Shown here in pieces: positions 38,993 through 48,716 of a stretch of DNA of 64,000 bases. A program made the translations under genes and the position numbers. The stretch's first letter is position 1. Every line of letters begins with the position of its first letter. Under the pieces are notes generated by a model that did not search any database, was not told where the DNA came from, and saw only the letters and a list, made by a program, of their open reading frames with translations. This DNA is from Bacteroidetes bacterium HGW-Bacteroidetes-10 (GTDB lineage: Bacteria > Bacteroidota > Bacteroidia > Bacteroidales > UBA932), in NCBI GenBank assembly GCA_002842695.1, contig PHDT01000001.1, positions 124,001-188,000 on the forward strand, written 5' to 3'.

Positions 38993-40242
38993 CAGCTTCA
39001 GTTTGTACTATTGGTGACGAAATTCTCATTGGTCAGATAGTTGACACAAATTCATCCTATATTGCAGGTAAACTTAATGCCATTGGCGTGAAAGTTAACC
39101 ATATGCAATCTATTGCAGATGATGAAGATGAAATAATTTCATCTCTGAAACTGGCTCTTTCTAAAACTGATATTGTAATTGTTACCGGTGGGCTAGGGCC
39201 AACAAAGGATGACATCACCAAAAAAGCCATCATGAAGATGGCCGGAACTAAATCTCTGGTTTGCAACAGTAAACAGCTTGAGGTTATTGAAGGGATATGC
39301 AGAAAACGTGGAATTGAGCTCTCTGATCTAAACAAAGAACAGGCATTTGTCCCTGAAAATTCCACAATTATCGTTAATAAAAGTGGCACTGCACCAGGTA
39401 TGATGTTCGAAATTGAAGGGAGACTTCTCTTCTCTCTTCCCGGAGTGCCATACGAGATGCAGTTCCTGATGGATGGAGTTATTGGCAACATACTTGAAAT
39501 CAGGAAACCTGAAACAATCTACCATAAAACAATAGCTACATTCGGAATTCCAGAGTCTACTCTTGCTAAACAAATTGAAAACTGGGAAGATAATCTTCCG
39601 GCGGGAGTTAAACTTGCATATCTCCCAAACCCGCTTACAGGAGTAAAGCTGAGACTCTCTATGTATGACAGCTCAGTTACCGATAAGGAGAATGTGGCTA
39701 ATGAGCTTTTTAATGAACTAAAACCTGTTTTGGGTAATGCAATATATGGAAAGGATTCTGACACTCTTGAAAAGGTCATTTCTGAGTATTTAATATCCAG
39801 AGGAGAGACTCTTTCTGTTGCAGAATCCTGTACTGGAGGAAAAATATCTTCAATGCTTACTTTTAACGAAGGAGCATCGCGCCTCTTTAAAGGCGGAATT
39901 GTTGCCTATGATAATAACGTAAAACAGGAAATTCTTGATGTTCCTGATGAAATTATTATTAGATACGGAGCCGTGAGCGAGGAGTGCGCTGCAGCAATGG
40001 CAGAAGGAATAAGAAAGAAGCTGGGAACAACTTATGCAATTGCTACATCCGGAATTGCAGGACCTGGAGGAGGGAGTCAAGAAAAACCTGCCGGAACTAT
40101 ATGTATTGCTGTTGCTGGGCCAGGATTTGTAAAAACAAAGAGAGCTCGGCTCTCAGGAGACAGGGCAAGAAACATAGACAGATTTTCATCTGAAGCACTA
40201 AATTTTCTCAGAATTTGTCTGAATTTTGAACCTTCGCTATAA
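38986..40242 (+). CDS. cinA: CinA family nicotinamide-nucleotide amidohydrolase
   Basis: 418 aa; IGDEILIGQIVDTNSSYIA, VTGGLGPTKDDITK, SVAESCTGGKISSMLT; 7-bp overlap with pyrD. Confidence 0.95.
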   Translation: MLTASVCTIGDEILIGQIVDTNSSYIAGKLNAIGVKVNHMQSIADDEDEIISSLKLALSKTDIVIVTGGLGPTKDDITKKAIMKMAGTKSLVCNSKQLEVIEGICRKRGIELSDLNKEQAFVPENSTIIVNKSGTAPGMMFEIEGRLLFSLPGVPYEMQFLMDGVIGNILEIRKPETIYHKTIATFGIPESTLAKQIENWEDNLPAGVKLAYLPNPLTGVKLRLSMYDSSVTDKENVANELFNELKPVLGNAIYGKDSDTLEKVISEYLISRGETLSVAESCTGGKISSMLTFNEGASRLFKGGIVAYDNNVKQEILDVPDEIIIRYGAVSEECAAAMAEGIRKKLGTTYAIATSGIAGPGGGSQEKPAGTICIAVAGPGFVKTKRARLSGDRARNIDRFSSEALNFLRICLNFEPSL

Positions 40243-40271
40243 TACATTTAAATAATTCACAGTCATGCTTT

Positions 40272-40308
40272 ATAACAAATACGTTTATATTTATAACATA
40301 TTTGTTAT
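40272..40308. repeat. Perfect 10-bp inverted repeat upstream of serine hydrolase gene
   Basis: ATAACAAATA-N17-TATTTGTTAT. Confidence 0.6.
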
Positions 40309-40329
40309 TATATTAATTAAAAACTGTAT

Positions 40330-41442
40330 ATGAAGCGTTTAATTTTATCGGCTATTTTAATATCAAACCTTATGATTTCATGTAAATCCGGACAGGAGGA
40401 CACAAATTCAGTTGCTATTCAGAAACTGGATTCTCTGTTCAGTTCTCAGTATCCGGCAGATGAGCCGGGCGCAACTATTCTTATTTTAAGAGGTGACTCA
40501 GTAATATTTGGAAAGGGATATGGTATTGCAGACATGGAGACAAACGAACCTGCAGGCGGGGAGACTTTTTACAACATAGCATCTGTATCAAAACAGTTTT
40601 CCGGGGTTGCTCTTATGATGCTGGCACAGGAAGGAAAACTCTCACTTGACGATAATGTAAAAAAATGGTTTCCGCATTTCAAAGCCCCCTTCTACGAAAA
40701 GATAACTCTGAGGCATCTCCTCTCCCACACCTCCGGCATTCCGGATTCAAGAGACAGAACTGACAGAATTTTTGTTACCACAGCCACAGATACCCTTTCC
40801 TACAGTTATCTCGAAAAACTTGAAGAATTGAATTTCGAACCAGGAGCTTCATATGAGTACATGAATCCCACTTTCCAGCTCATGTACACAATAATTGAAA
40901 AGGCATCCGGAATGCAGTTTGATGAGTTTATGCGCAAAAGGATTTTTGATCCTGCAGGAATGAAAGAGGCAATATACTTTGAAGAGGGACGCGAAATACC
41001 CAGAATGGCTCATGGATATCTTGAAAACAAGGATAGCTCAGGATTTATGCAATTTGACTATGGAGAGGAGTCTTTCTTTGCCACCAAAGCAGATGGCGGT
41101 CTCTACACCTCTGTAAGAGAATTTGTTAAGTGGGAACAGGCCCTGAGGAACAACATTCTTATCTCAGAAGAGACTCTCAGAACTGCCCAGACTCCAAAAA
41201 TTGCAATAGCTGATATGCCGGGGCACTCTTATGGATACGGATGGTTTATTGAACAAAGAGACGGATTTCCAGATAAGATATACCATACTGGTGATAATGG
41301 CGGATTCCAGATATATGCGGCCAGATATCCCAAAGAGGAAATCCTTATTCTTATTTTCTCAAACAGAAACGACCGCAACAGAGAGGAAAACGCTCAGAAA
41401 ACAGACGAGATTATAAAAGAGGCCGGCTGGTTCCAGCAGTAA
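40330..41442 (+). CDS. Beta-lactamase-family (class C-like) serine hydrolase, probable lipoprotein
   Basis: 370 aa; signal with SC near N-terminus; SVSKQFSGVALMMLAQEGKL (SxxK), YEYMNPTFQL, HTGDNGG. Confidence 0.9.
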   Translation: MKRLILSAILISNLMISCKSGQEDTNSVAIQKLDSLFSSQYPADEPGATILILRGDSVIFGKGYGIADMETNEPAGGETFYNIASVSKQFSGVALMMLAQEGKLSLDDNVKKWFPHFKAPFYEKITLRHLLSHTSGIPDSRDRTDRIFVTTATDTLSYSYLEKLEELNFEPGASYEYMNPTFQLMYTIIEKASGMQFDEFMRKRIFDPAGMKEAIYFEEGREIPRMAHGYLENKDSSGFMQFDYGEESFFATKADGGLYTSVREFVKWEQALRNNILISEETLRTAQTPKIAIADMPGHSYGYGWFIEQRDGFPDKIYHTGDNGGFQIYAARYPKEEILILIFSNRNDRNREENAQKTDEIIKEAGWFQQ

Positions 41443-41445
41443 AGG

Positions 41446-42207
41446 CTAAAGCTTTTTATCTGTAATAGATACGCTGGCCTGAGCAGTCGGCATTACAACA
41501 ACATCACTCACATTTACATGAGGAGGAGCTGATGCTACAAATACAACCACATTTGCAATATCCTGAGCCACCAATGGCTGAAATCCCTTGTAAACATCTG
41601 AAGCCCTGGATGCATCTCCCTTAAACCTTACAAGTGAAAACTCAGTCTCAACAGCTCCCGGACATACCTGAGAGACCCTGATATTGAATTTGTGAAGGTC
41701 CATCATCATTCCCCTTGAAATTGCATCAACAGCATGCTTGGTTGCACAATAAACATTTCCGTTGGGATAGACATCTTTTCCTGCAATTGATCCAATATTG
41801 ATAATATGACCTGAACCACGCTTAATCATGATATTGGCAACAATTTTGGAAACATAGAGCAATCCCTTGACATTGGTGTCAATCATCCTCTCCCAGTCAT
41901 CAATCACTCCCTGATGAATAGGATTGAGCCCTACCGCGAGTCCGGCATTGTTAACCAAAAGATCAATTTCTGCCCACTGAGGAGGAAGATTTCCTATATA
42001 ATGCTCTACCTGAGACAATTCTCTTACATCAAAACTAAGTGTAAGTACCTTTGTTTTGTATTCGGTCTCAATTTTTTTTGCCAATTTTGATAACTGTGAA
42101 ACTCTGCGGCCAGTAATTATAAGCTTATAACCCTCATTTGCCAGAGAACAGGCAACCGCCTCTCCTATTCCGGATGATGCTCCGGTAATCAACGCTATTT
42201 TTCCCAT
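41446..42207 (-). CDS. SDR-family NAD(P)-dependent oxidoreductase
   Basis: 253 aa; TGASSGIGEAVA, NNAGLA, YCATKHAVD. Confidence 0.93.
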   Translation of the reverse strand: MGKIALITGASSGIGEAVACSLANEGYKLIITGRRVSQLSKLAKKIETEYKTKVLTLSFDVRELSQVEHYIGNLPPQWAEIDLLVNNAGLAVGLNPIHQGVIDDWERMIDTNVKGLLYVSKIVANIMIKRGSGHIINIGSIAGKDVYPNGNVYCATKHAVDAISRGMMMDLHKFNIRVSQVCPGAVETEFSLVRFKGDASRASDVYKGFQPLVAQDIANVVVFVASAPPHVNVSDVVVMPTAQASVSITDKKL

Positions 42208-42217
42208 ATAGTATTTA

Positions 42218-43297
42218 TTATTCCAGTAATCTGAGGAAGTTTTCTCCCAAAATCATTTTAATATCATCTTCATTGTAGCCTCTTACCATAAGCTCCTCTG
42301 TAATAAGAGGAAGTTTATCAACACCTTCCATTCCTGCGGGAGTGACTTCGATTCCGTCAAAGTCTGTGCCAATTCCTGCATGCATAGGACCAACAAGTTT
42401 AACTACGTGGTCTATATGGTCTACAATTTCTTTATATGAAGGCCTTTCCAGTGCCTCCATCTCTGCTTTGGCTGCATCATATTGGGTTTGGAATTTTTCA
42501 GGGCTCTCTTTCCAGAGCTTCTCAACCTCCTCGAATTTGTCGCAAAGAGGCCAGAATTTTTCTGCGTAATCACTATTCAGGAAAGGCGGATAGAAGTTAA
42601 TCTGAACTACTCCTCCGGTTTTCGCAATTGCAATAATCATTTCGTCTGTAAGGTTACGCGGATGGTTTGCTATTGCCCTGCAACATGAGTGAGTTGCAAC
42701 AACAGGAGAATCTGAGTTTTTAATAACATCCCAGAATGCCTCATCAGAAATATGAGAGACGTCGATGAGCATTCCAAGCCGGTTCATCTCCTTAACAACC
42801 TCGAGGCCAAACGGGCTAAGACCGTTCCAGCGCTTTTCCTTTGGCGCACATGAGTCGCATATCTCATTGTTCCTGGCATGAGTAAGTGTCATATAACGTA
42901 CACCCATATCGTAGAAGAGTCTTAACAGGCTGAGGTCTTTCTGAATAGGATCCCCATTTTCCATTCCAAGAAAAATGGATGCCTTATCATTTTCGAAATT
43001 CTCTCTTGCATCATCTGCAGAGAGTGCCACAGCAACACTATCGCTGTTTGCCTCCACCGCATCATAGGTTCTGGCAACCATCTGCATTGCACGCCTTGTT
43101 GCAGCATCGGGCTCAAGTGTATTTGGAGTGTATATTGCAAAAAAGGCAGCATTAAGCCCGCCCTCTTTCATCCTTATAAAATCAAAATGCCCTTCTGCTC
43201 CTCTCTCCGAAAGCGATGCCCCATTCAGAAGTCTGATTGGAGTATCGCAATGGGAATCTAGCACAAAGGCACTTTGGTGTATTTTTTCGCTTTTCAT
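42218..43297 (-). CDS. Membrane dipeptidase (M19 family)
   Basis: VLDSHCDTP, MENGDPI, LTHARNN, DVSHISDEAFWDV, HSCCRAI, GIGTDFDG; Met at 43297 is a plausible start. Confidence 0.93.
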   Translation of the reverse strand: MKSEKIHQSAFVLDSHCDTPIRLLNGASLSERGAEGHFDFIRMKEGGLNAAFFAIYTPNTLEPDAATRRAMQMVARTYDAVEANSDSVAVALSADDARENFENDKASIFLGMENGDPIQKDLSLLRLFYDMGVRYMTLTHARNNEICDSCAPKEKRWNGLSPFGLEVVKEMNRLGMLIDVSHISDEAFWDVIKNSDSPVVATHSCCRAIANHPRNLTDEMIIAIAKTGGVVQINFYPPFLNSDYAEKFWPLCDKFEEVEKLWKESPEKFQTQYDAAKAEMEALERPSYKEIVDHIDHVVKLVGPMHAGIGTDFDGIEVTPAGMEGVDKLPLITEELMVRGYNEDDIKMILGENFLRLLE

Positions 43298-43348
43298 ATC
43301 TATCTTTTGGAAAATTTCCATAAAGATAGAAATAAATCTTTCGCCAGT

Positions 43349-44233
43349 TTATTTTGAAGAAGTTATTCTTTTAATTGAAGCTCCGGAGCTTGTTTCAATG
43401 TTTTTCATCACCGGACTTCCTGCGTATCTTACTGTAGATCCGCCTGAAATCTCAGCAGAGATGGAGCCGGTTACATTTGTTGTAACATTGCTCACACCGC
43501 TGGCTTCAATTTCAACATCCTTCACGATAAAATTCCCGGCATCCAGATTTGAAGCTCCGGAAGCTTCAAATATTGCATTAGTTGCAGAGCCTTTCATTTT
43601 TACTTTTGTTGCTCCTGAAATTGAAATTTCAATCTGTGAAGTGTTTCCTGAATAATCCATTTTGGCTGCTCCGCTGCCACCTAGTTTAATATCAGACGCA
43701 TCCTGATCTATCATAACATTAGATGCTCCTGAAATATCATATTTGACAATCTGTGACTTGCCTTTCATCTCGAGCCTTGAAGCGCCGCTTACTACTACAG
43801 TTGCAGTACCTGCGTTTATAATCAGTCCTTCTGCCGTAACGGCTCCGCTTAAATCACCCTTAAAAGTTGCAGGTGAAAAAATTCCGGAAGATTTAAGGCT
43901 TAATGCTCCTGAAAGATATAGTTTTTCAAGCTGTGAAACAGTAATCGTGGCTTTTACTGATTTCATATTCCTTTTAAGCGAATTGGGCATTCTGTCTGTA
44001 TCAAGATCAAGGTGCAGAACTCCGTCTTTTACCTTTACATCGATATATTGACTAATCTCTTTGCTGGTTGTAGTTGAGACAGAGCTTGAAGATGATTTTG
44101 AAAGGGTAATCTCAAATACACCTCCTGCATTAATGCCGGTAAAGTTTCCAACCGGATGGTTTTTGGTTATATCCTGAGCAGAGAGAGATACCGTCAGCGC
44201 CAAAAACATAATGAGAGTTAATAGCTTTTTCAT
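43349..44233 (-). CDS. Head GIN domain / DUF2807 secreted protein
   Basis: 294 aa; signal peptide; FTGINAGGVFEITLSKS and repeated SGAS(K/N) beta-helix-like pattern. Confidence 0.85.
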   Translation of the reverse strand: MKKLLTLIMFLALTVSLSAQDITKNHPVGNFTGINAGGVFEITLSKSSSSSVSTTTSKEISQYIDVKVKDGVLHLDLDTDRMPNSLKRNMKSVKATITVSQLEKLYLSGALSLKSSGIFSPATFKGDLSGAVTAEGLIINAGTATVVVSGASRLEMKGKSQIVKYDISGASNVMIDQDASDIKLGGSGAAKMDYSGNTSQIEISISGATKVKMKGSATNAIFEASGASNLDAGNFIVKDVEIEASGVSNVTTNVTGSISAEISGGSTVRYAGSPVMKNIETSSGASIKRITSSK

Positions 44234-44299
44234 TGTAATGTTTGTTAGTTAAATTGTTGTAAAAGAGTTAAATATATGAGATTATGCATAATCTTCGTT

Positions 44300-44797
44300 T
44301 TATTTTGTAATAAGGGATGCGACATATTTTTCCAGTCTGTCTGCTCCCTCTAGTTTGTTTGTATAATAACCTTTAATAATCTCCCTGCGCTCCCTGCTGC
44401 TAATTGATTCAGGAAGCTGATCTGTAATGGGAACGATCTCTTCTTCAAGTTGTCTTAAAGTAGACTCAACATTGAGTTTCTCTCCAGGTTCAAGACCGGT
44501 GGCCATCTCCTCGATTCGATCGCTCTGTTCAGAGAGCATCTGAGCATAATATTCTCCCGATTCGAGTTTTGTAATTCTGTTATTCACAAAAACAGGAATT
44601 GCAAGCATAATTACTATTGCAGATGCAATTGCCAGCTTTGCCCAGTAAGGCATGAATACTATTTTAGGGTCACTTTTTGTTGCAGAAAGTCTCTTCATAA
44701 ACCTCTCCTTATGACCTGATAGCAGTTGTTCATTTTCAAACCCGCCTCTGTTTTCCTCTATAAAATTCTTTAAATTGTCCATTTCCATTTCCTCCAA
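44300..44797 (-). CDS. Hypothetical single-TM protein, candidate anti-sigma factor
   Basis: 165 aa; one TM (YWAKLAIASAIVIMLAIPVFV); directly downstream of ECF sigma gene. Confidence 0.6.
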   Translation of the reverse strand: MEEMEMDNLKNFIEENRGGFENEQLLSGHKERFMKRLSATKSDPKIVFMPYWAKLAIASAIVIMLAIPVFVNNRITKLESGEYYAQMLSEQSDRIEEMATGLEPGEKLNVESTLRQLEEEIVPITDQLPESISSRERREIIKGYYTNKLEGADRLEKYVASLITK

Positions 44798-44800
44798 TAT

Positions 44801-45340
44801 TTAACTTCTACCTTTCCTCTTTTCGAGCTCCTCGATTATCCTTGCTTTTCCTCGTATGTACTGAGTCCTTACCGAAACCTCCTTTAAACCTGTTATCTGA
44901 GCAACCTCTTCATAGTCATAGCCTTCAAAAAGAACAAGTGATAAAACCACTCTGTATCCCTCTGCCAGCGTCTGAATGACATCTTTTACCTGACTTACGG
45001 TAACGCCTCTGAATGTGTACTCTTCATAACTGTCGGTCTCTGTAAGAGTGTTTTTCAACTCTTCGCTGTGAAGCAGATTTTCATCTGATTTCTTTTTTCT
45101 TAACCTGTCAATTGAGAGATTGATGCAAACCCTTGTGAGCCATGAATCCCTCTCTCTGGTTGTCCCAAACTCCTCCCGGGCAAAGTATTTCAGCAGAGTG
45201 TCGTGCATTACCTCTTCTGCCTCCATACTATTGTTAAGAATCCTCAGACTTGTGTAGAACAGCCTCTTATGACATTCATCGTATGTTCTCTCCTCCCTTG
45301 TGGGAGTTCGTCTGAAACTGCTGAATACCTTATTCATCAT
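44801..45340 (-). CDS. ECF-type RNA polymerase sigma factor
   Basis: 179 aa; AEEVMHDTLLKYF, DSWLTRVCINLSIDRLR, YDYEEVAQITGLKEVSVRTQYIRGKARI. Confidence 0.92.
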   Translation of the reverse strand: MMNKVFSSFRRTPTREERTYDECHKRLFYTSLRILNNSMEAEEVMHDTLLKYFAREEFGTTRERDSWLTRVCINLSIDRLRKKKSDENLLHSEELKNTLTETDSYEEYTFRGVTVSQVKDVIQTLAEGYRVVLSLVLFEGYDYEEVAQITGLKEVSVRTQYIRGKARIIEELEKRKGRS

Positions 45341-45434
45341 CTCTTCTTTCTGCTATTTAAACGAAATCAATTTTCGATTGTTGCATCTTTTATAAAATAA
45401 TGGTTGTAATTTCGAATAAAATTAAATTTAAAAT

Positions 45435-47060
45435 ATGAATAATTCTATTTATAATTTCAAATCACCTGACAATGAACCTGTTCTTAATTATTTTGAAGGT
45501 AGCCCAGAGAGAATTGCCCTGGAGGCAGAACTCGAAAGGCAGAGCAATCAAATAATTGAAATTCCTCTTATCATTGGTGGTAAAAAGATATTCACAGGCA
45601 ACACTTCAGATGTTGTAATGCCCCATAATCATTCACATGTTCTGGCAAAATACCACAAGGCAGGTGAAAAGGAGATTGCAATGGCTATAGAGGAAGCCCG
45701 TAAAGCTCATGCCGACTGGTCTTCCCAGAACTGGACAACCAGAGCATCTGTTATGCTTAAGATAGCAGAACTCATCACTGTTAAATACAGGGCTAAGCTC
45801 AATGCTGCCACCATGCTGGGTCAAAGCAAAAACATATATCAGTCAGAAATTGATGCTGTATGTGAAACTGCAGACTTTTTGAGATACAACGTTACATTCG
45901 CTTCAGAGATTTATAAAACACAACCGCTCTCATCGTTTAATCAGCTTAACAGAATGGAATACAGAGCTCTTGAAGGCTTTGTACTGGCAGTAAGCCCGTT
46001 TAACTTCACTTCAATTGCCTCAAATCTTAATATGTCACCTGTTATGATGGGTAACACAACCATCTGGAAGCCTGCTACTACGGCAATTCTTTCTAATTAC
46101 TACCTTATGGAGATCTTCATGGAGGCGGGGGTTCCGGCAGGAGTTGTCAACTTTCTGCCGGGAAGCGGAGCCCTGATAGGCAAGATAGTTATGGAATCAA
46201 GAGATATGGCCGGAATTCATTTCACAGGCTCAAATAATACGTTCAACTCACTATGGAAAGGTGTTGCAAATAATCTTGAAAAATACAAATCATATCCGCG
46301 CTTGGTTGGTGAAACAGGCGGAAAGGATTTCATCTTTGTACACCCTTCTGCAGACCCGAAAGAGGTGGCTGTAGGAGCATTCAGCGGTGCATTTGAGTAT
46401 CAGGGTCAGAAGTGTTCTGCAGCATCCAGAATGTATGTACCCGAATCTCTGTGGAGTGATGTAAAAAAAGAGATGGTTGCACTGTCTGAAAGTATTAAGA
46501 TGGGAGATGTAAGAGACTCATCAAATTTTGTGAATGCTGTTATTGACGAAGCCTCTTTCGATAACATTGTCTCATATATTGAATATGCAAAATCGTCTAA
46601 GGAGGCTGAGATTGTCTTTGGCGGAACATACGACAAAAGCACGGGATATTTTATCTCTCCTACTATGATTCTCACTTCAAACCCACACTTTAAAAGTATG
46701 GAGGAGGAGATTTTCGGACCGGTTATTACTGCCTTCGTATACAAAGATAACGACATGGAAAAGACTCTTGAACTGTGTGATACGACTTCACCATATGGGC
46801 TTACAGGCGCAGTGTTTGGTAGGAACAGAATGGAGGTAGTGAATGTCTGCAGCAGACTTCAGTATGCAGCAGGTAATTTCTATATCAACGACAAACCCAC
46901 AGGTGCCGTAGTAGGAAAACAGCCTTTCGGAGGATCAAGGGGTTCTGGTACAAATGACAAAGCCGGCGGAGAATTCAATTTAATCCGCTGGGTTAGCCCC
47001 AGAACAGTTAAAGAGACATTCATTCCGCCGACAGATATCAGATACGGCTACATGAAATAA
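45435..47060 (+). CDS. pruA: L-glutamate gamma-semialdehyde dehydrogenase (1-pyrroline-5-carboxylate dehydrogenase)
   Basis: 541 aa; SPFNFTSIASNLNMSPVMMGNT, ETGGKDFIFVHPSAD, GAFEYQGQKCSAASRMYVP. Confidence 0.93.
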   Translation: MNNSIYNFKSPDNEPVLNYFEGSPERIALEAELERQSNQIIEIPLIIGGKKIFTGNTSDVVMPHNHSHVLAKYHKAGEKEIAMAIEEARKAHADWSSQNWTTRASVMLKIAELITVKYRAKLNAATMLGQSKNIYQSEIDAVCETADFLRYNVTFASEIYKTQPLSSFNQLNRMEYRALEGFVLAVSPFNFTSIASNLNMSPVMMGNTTIWKPATTAILSNYYLMEIFMEAGVPAGVVNFLPGSGALIGKIVMESRDMAGIHFTGSNNTFNSLWKGVANNLEKYKSYPRLVGETGGKDFIFVHPSADPKEVAVGAFSGAFEYQGQKCSAASRMYVPESLWSDVKKEMVALSESIKMGDVRDSSNFVNAVIDEASFDNIVSYIEYAKSSKEAEIVFGGTYDKSTGYFISPTMILTSNPHFKSMEEEIFGPVITAFVYKDNDMEKTLELCDTTSPYGLTGAVFGRNRMEVVNVCSRLQYAAGNFYINDKPTGAVVGKQPFGGSRGSGTNDKAGGEFNLIRWVSPRTVKETFIPPTDIRYGYMK

Positions 47061-48038
47061 TCAGAATACAAACTGCTCCTGTTTAGGAAAAAGTCCAAAC
47101 AGGCCGCCGGTATGGATAAAGAGGACACTGGCCCCCTGCGGTACATTGCCCTCTTTTATTTCATTATACAAGCCGTACATAGCCTTTCCTGTATAAACAG
47201 GATCCAGTACCAGAGCCTCTTTTGAGGCAACTTCCGCAATAAACTCAAGCTCCTCGGGGCGGCTTAGAGCATATCCAATTCCAACATATTTATCGTTGAT
47301 TTCTATATCAGAGGGGGACATTTCAGATTTTAGACCTGTAATCTCTGCAGCCTCTCTGTTGATTTTGTCAATTCTGGCTGTAAAGTATTCAGAATCATCG
47401 CATACAGCGAAGCCAATAATTCTCTTACCCAGAGCAAGCTCTTTATTTGCAGTGCACAACCCTGAATATGTTCCTCCCGAGCCAACAGCAACAACAATTG
47501 TGTCAAAATGAACTCCCATCTCTTTCTCCTGTGCAGATATCTCCTCCATAGCAGCATAGTACCCGAGACTTCCAAGTGCGTTAGAAGCTCCTTCCGGAAT
47601 AATATAACACTTCCTGCCCCGTGCATTCATCTTTTCTGCCATTGATTTCATTATCTCATCCCTGGAGTTTCTATACTCCTCCGGAGTGCAGTAATGGATG
47701 TTTGAACCAAAGAGTTTGTCAAGAAAGAAGTTCCCCTCAGTTTTGGGAGGTTCACTAATCCTGAGCAGTAATTCTGATTTCATTCCCAGCATGGTGGCAG
47801 CGGCAGCCGTTGCACGGCAGTGATTCGACTGAATACCTCCTGTAGTAATGACTGTGTCGTAATTGTTTTCAACGGCCTCTTTAAGTAGATATTCAAGCTT
47901 TCTTATTTTGTTTCCGGAAATTTCGCTCCCGGTCTGATCATCTCTTTTAATGTAGAGATTAACTCCCCACTCTTTCGAAAGCCTGCCCGCCTTAACAATT
48001 TTTGTTGGCAAATTTGCCAGGTTAAGTTTTTGTATCAT
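47061..48038 (-). CDS. D-cysteine desulfhydrase / ACC deaminase-family PLP enzyme
   Basis: 325 aa; YIKRDDQTGSEISGNKIRKLEYLL, TTGGIQSNHCRATAAAA, GSGGTYSGL. Confidence 0.88.
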   Translation of the reverse strand: MIQKLNLANLPTKIVKAGRLSKEWGVNLYIKRDDQTGSEISGNKIRKLEYLLKEAVENNYDTVITTGGIQSNHCRATAAAATMLGMKSELLLRISEPPKTEGNFFLDKLFGSNIHYCTPEEYRNSRDEIMKSMAEKMNARGRKCYIIPEGASNALGSLGYYAAMEEISAQEKEMGVHFDTIVVAVGSGGTYSGLCTANKELALGKRIIGFAVCDDSEYFTARIDKINREAAEITGLKSEMSPSDIEINDKYVGIGYALSRPEELEFIAEVASKEALVLDPVYTGKAMYGLYNEIKEGNVPQGASVLFIHTGGLFGLFPKQEQFVF

Positions 48039-48045
48039 AACTTTT

Positions 48046-48633
48046 TTACTTTAATAACTCTGCATCAATAAGCTTAACCATCTCTGCAAACTCCTCTTCT
48101 TCGTACAATCTGGTGAGCATGATTATTCGTCCCTCCTTGTTTATGATAATATTTCTGGTAACTCCTGCATCGGGTCCGCAGAAAAGATTGAATTTGGCAC
48201 CATCCATGTCAAGAGTAAGAGGGTAAGTTATCTTTATGTCTTTAGCAAATTTTGCAGCAACCTCAGGAGTCTCTTTGAAATCTATTCCAATAAGAGCAAA
48301 AGAGCTGTTATTCTTATGTTTCTGCCAGATATCCTTCTCAATAAATGGCATCTCTTTGCGGCATACACCACACCAGCTGGCTGTAAACTGGAGCATAACA
48401 ACCTTTCCGCGGAGTGATGAAAGCATCTCTTTCTTGCCGTCTGCATACTCAATTTCAAAATCAGGAGCCAAATCACCAACAGCAACTATGTAACCTCTGC
48501 TGTCTGCCATTACGGAGTCTGCCGATGTTGAGAGAGAGTCTTTTACTTCCATCTGATTTGCACTATCCTGCCTGCCTTTGCATGATATGGCAACTGAAGC
48601 CACCATTGCGATTAAAATAATTTTGCTTTTCAT
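48046..48633 (-). CDS. TlpA-like thioredoxin-family lipoprotein
   Basis: 195 aa; lipobox-like AISC, FTASWCGVCRKEMP. Confidence 0.9.
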   Translation of the reverse strand: MKSKIILIAMVASVAISCKGRQDSANQMEVKDSLSTSADSVMADSRGYIVAVGDLAPDFEIEYADGKKEMLSSLRGKVVMLQFTASWCGVCRKEMPFIEKDIWQKHKNNSSFALIGIDFKETPEVAAKFAKDIKITYPLTLDMDGAKFNLFCGPDAGVTRNIIINKEGRIIMLTRLYEEEEFAEMVKLIDAELLK

Positions 48634-48688
48634 GTTTTCGTTTTGAAGATTAAATTTTCGATTAGGGCAAATTTACTCTTTTTATGAC

Positions 48689-48696
48689 TATTTTTG
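48689..48696 (+). promoter_or_regulatory. Bacteroidetes-type -7 element
   Basis: TATTTTTG, 20 nt before the ATG at 48717; supports that start over 48684. Confidence 0.5.
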
Positions 48697-48716
48697 CGAT
48701 TCCAAAAACTAAAAAA

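Noticed and set aside
43128-43655. 175 aa ORF on + strand
   Set aside because: Antisense to the M19 dipeptidase and DUF2807 genes; no start context or motif
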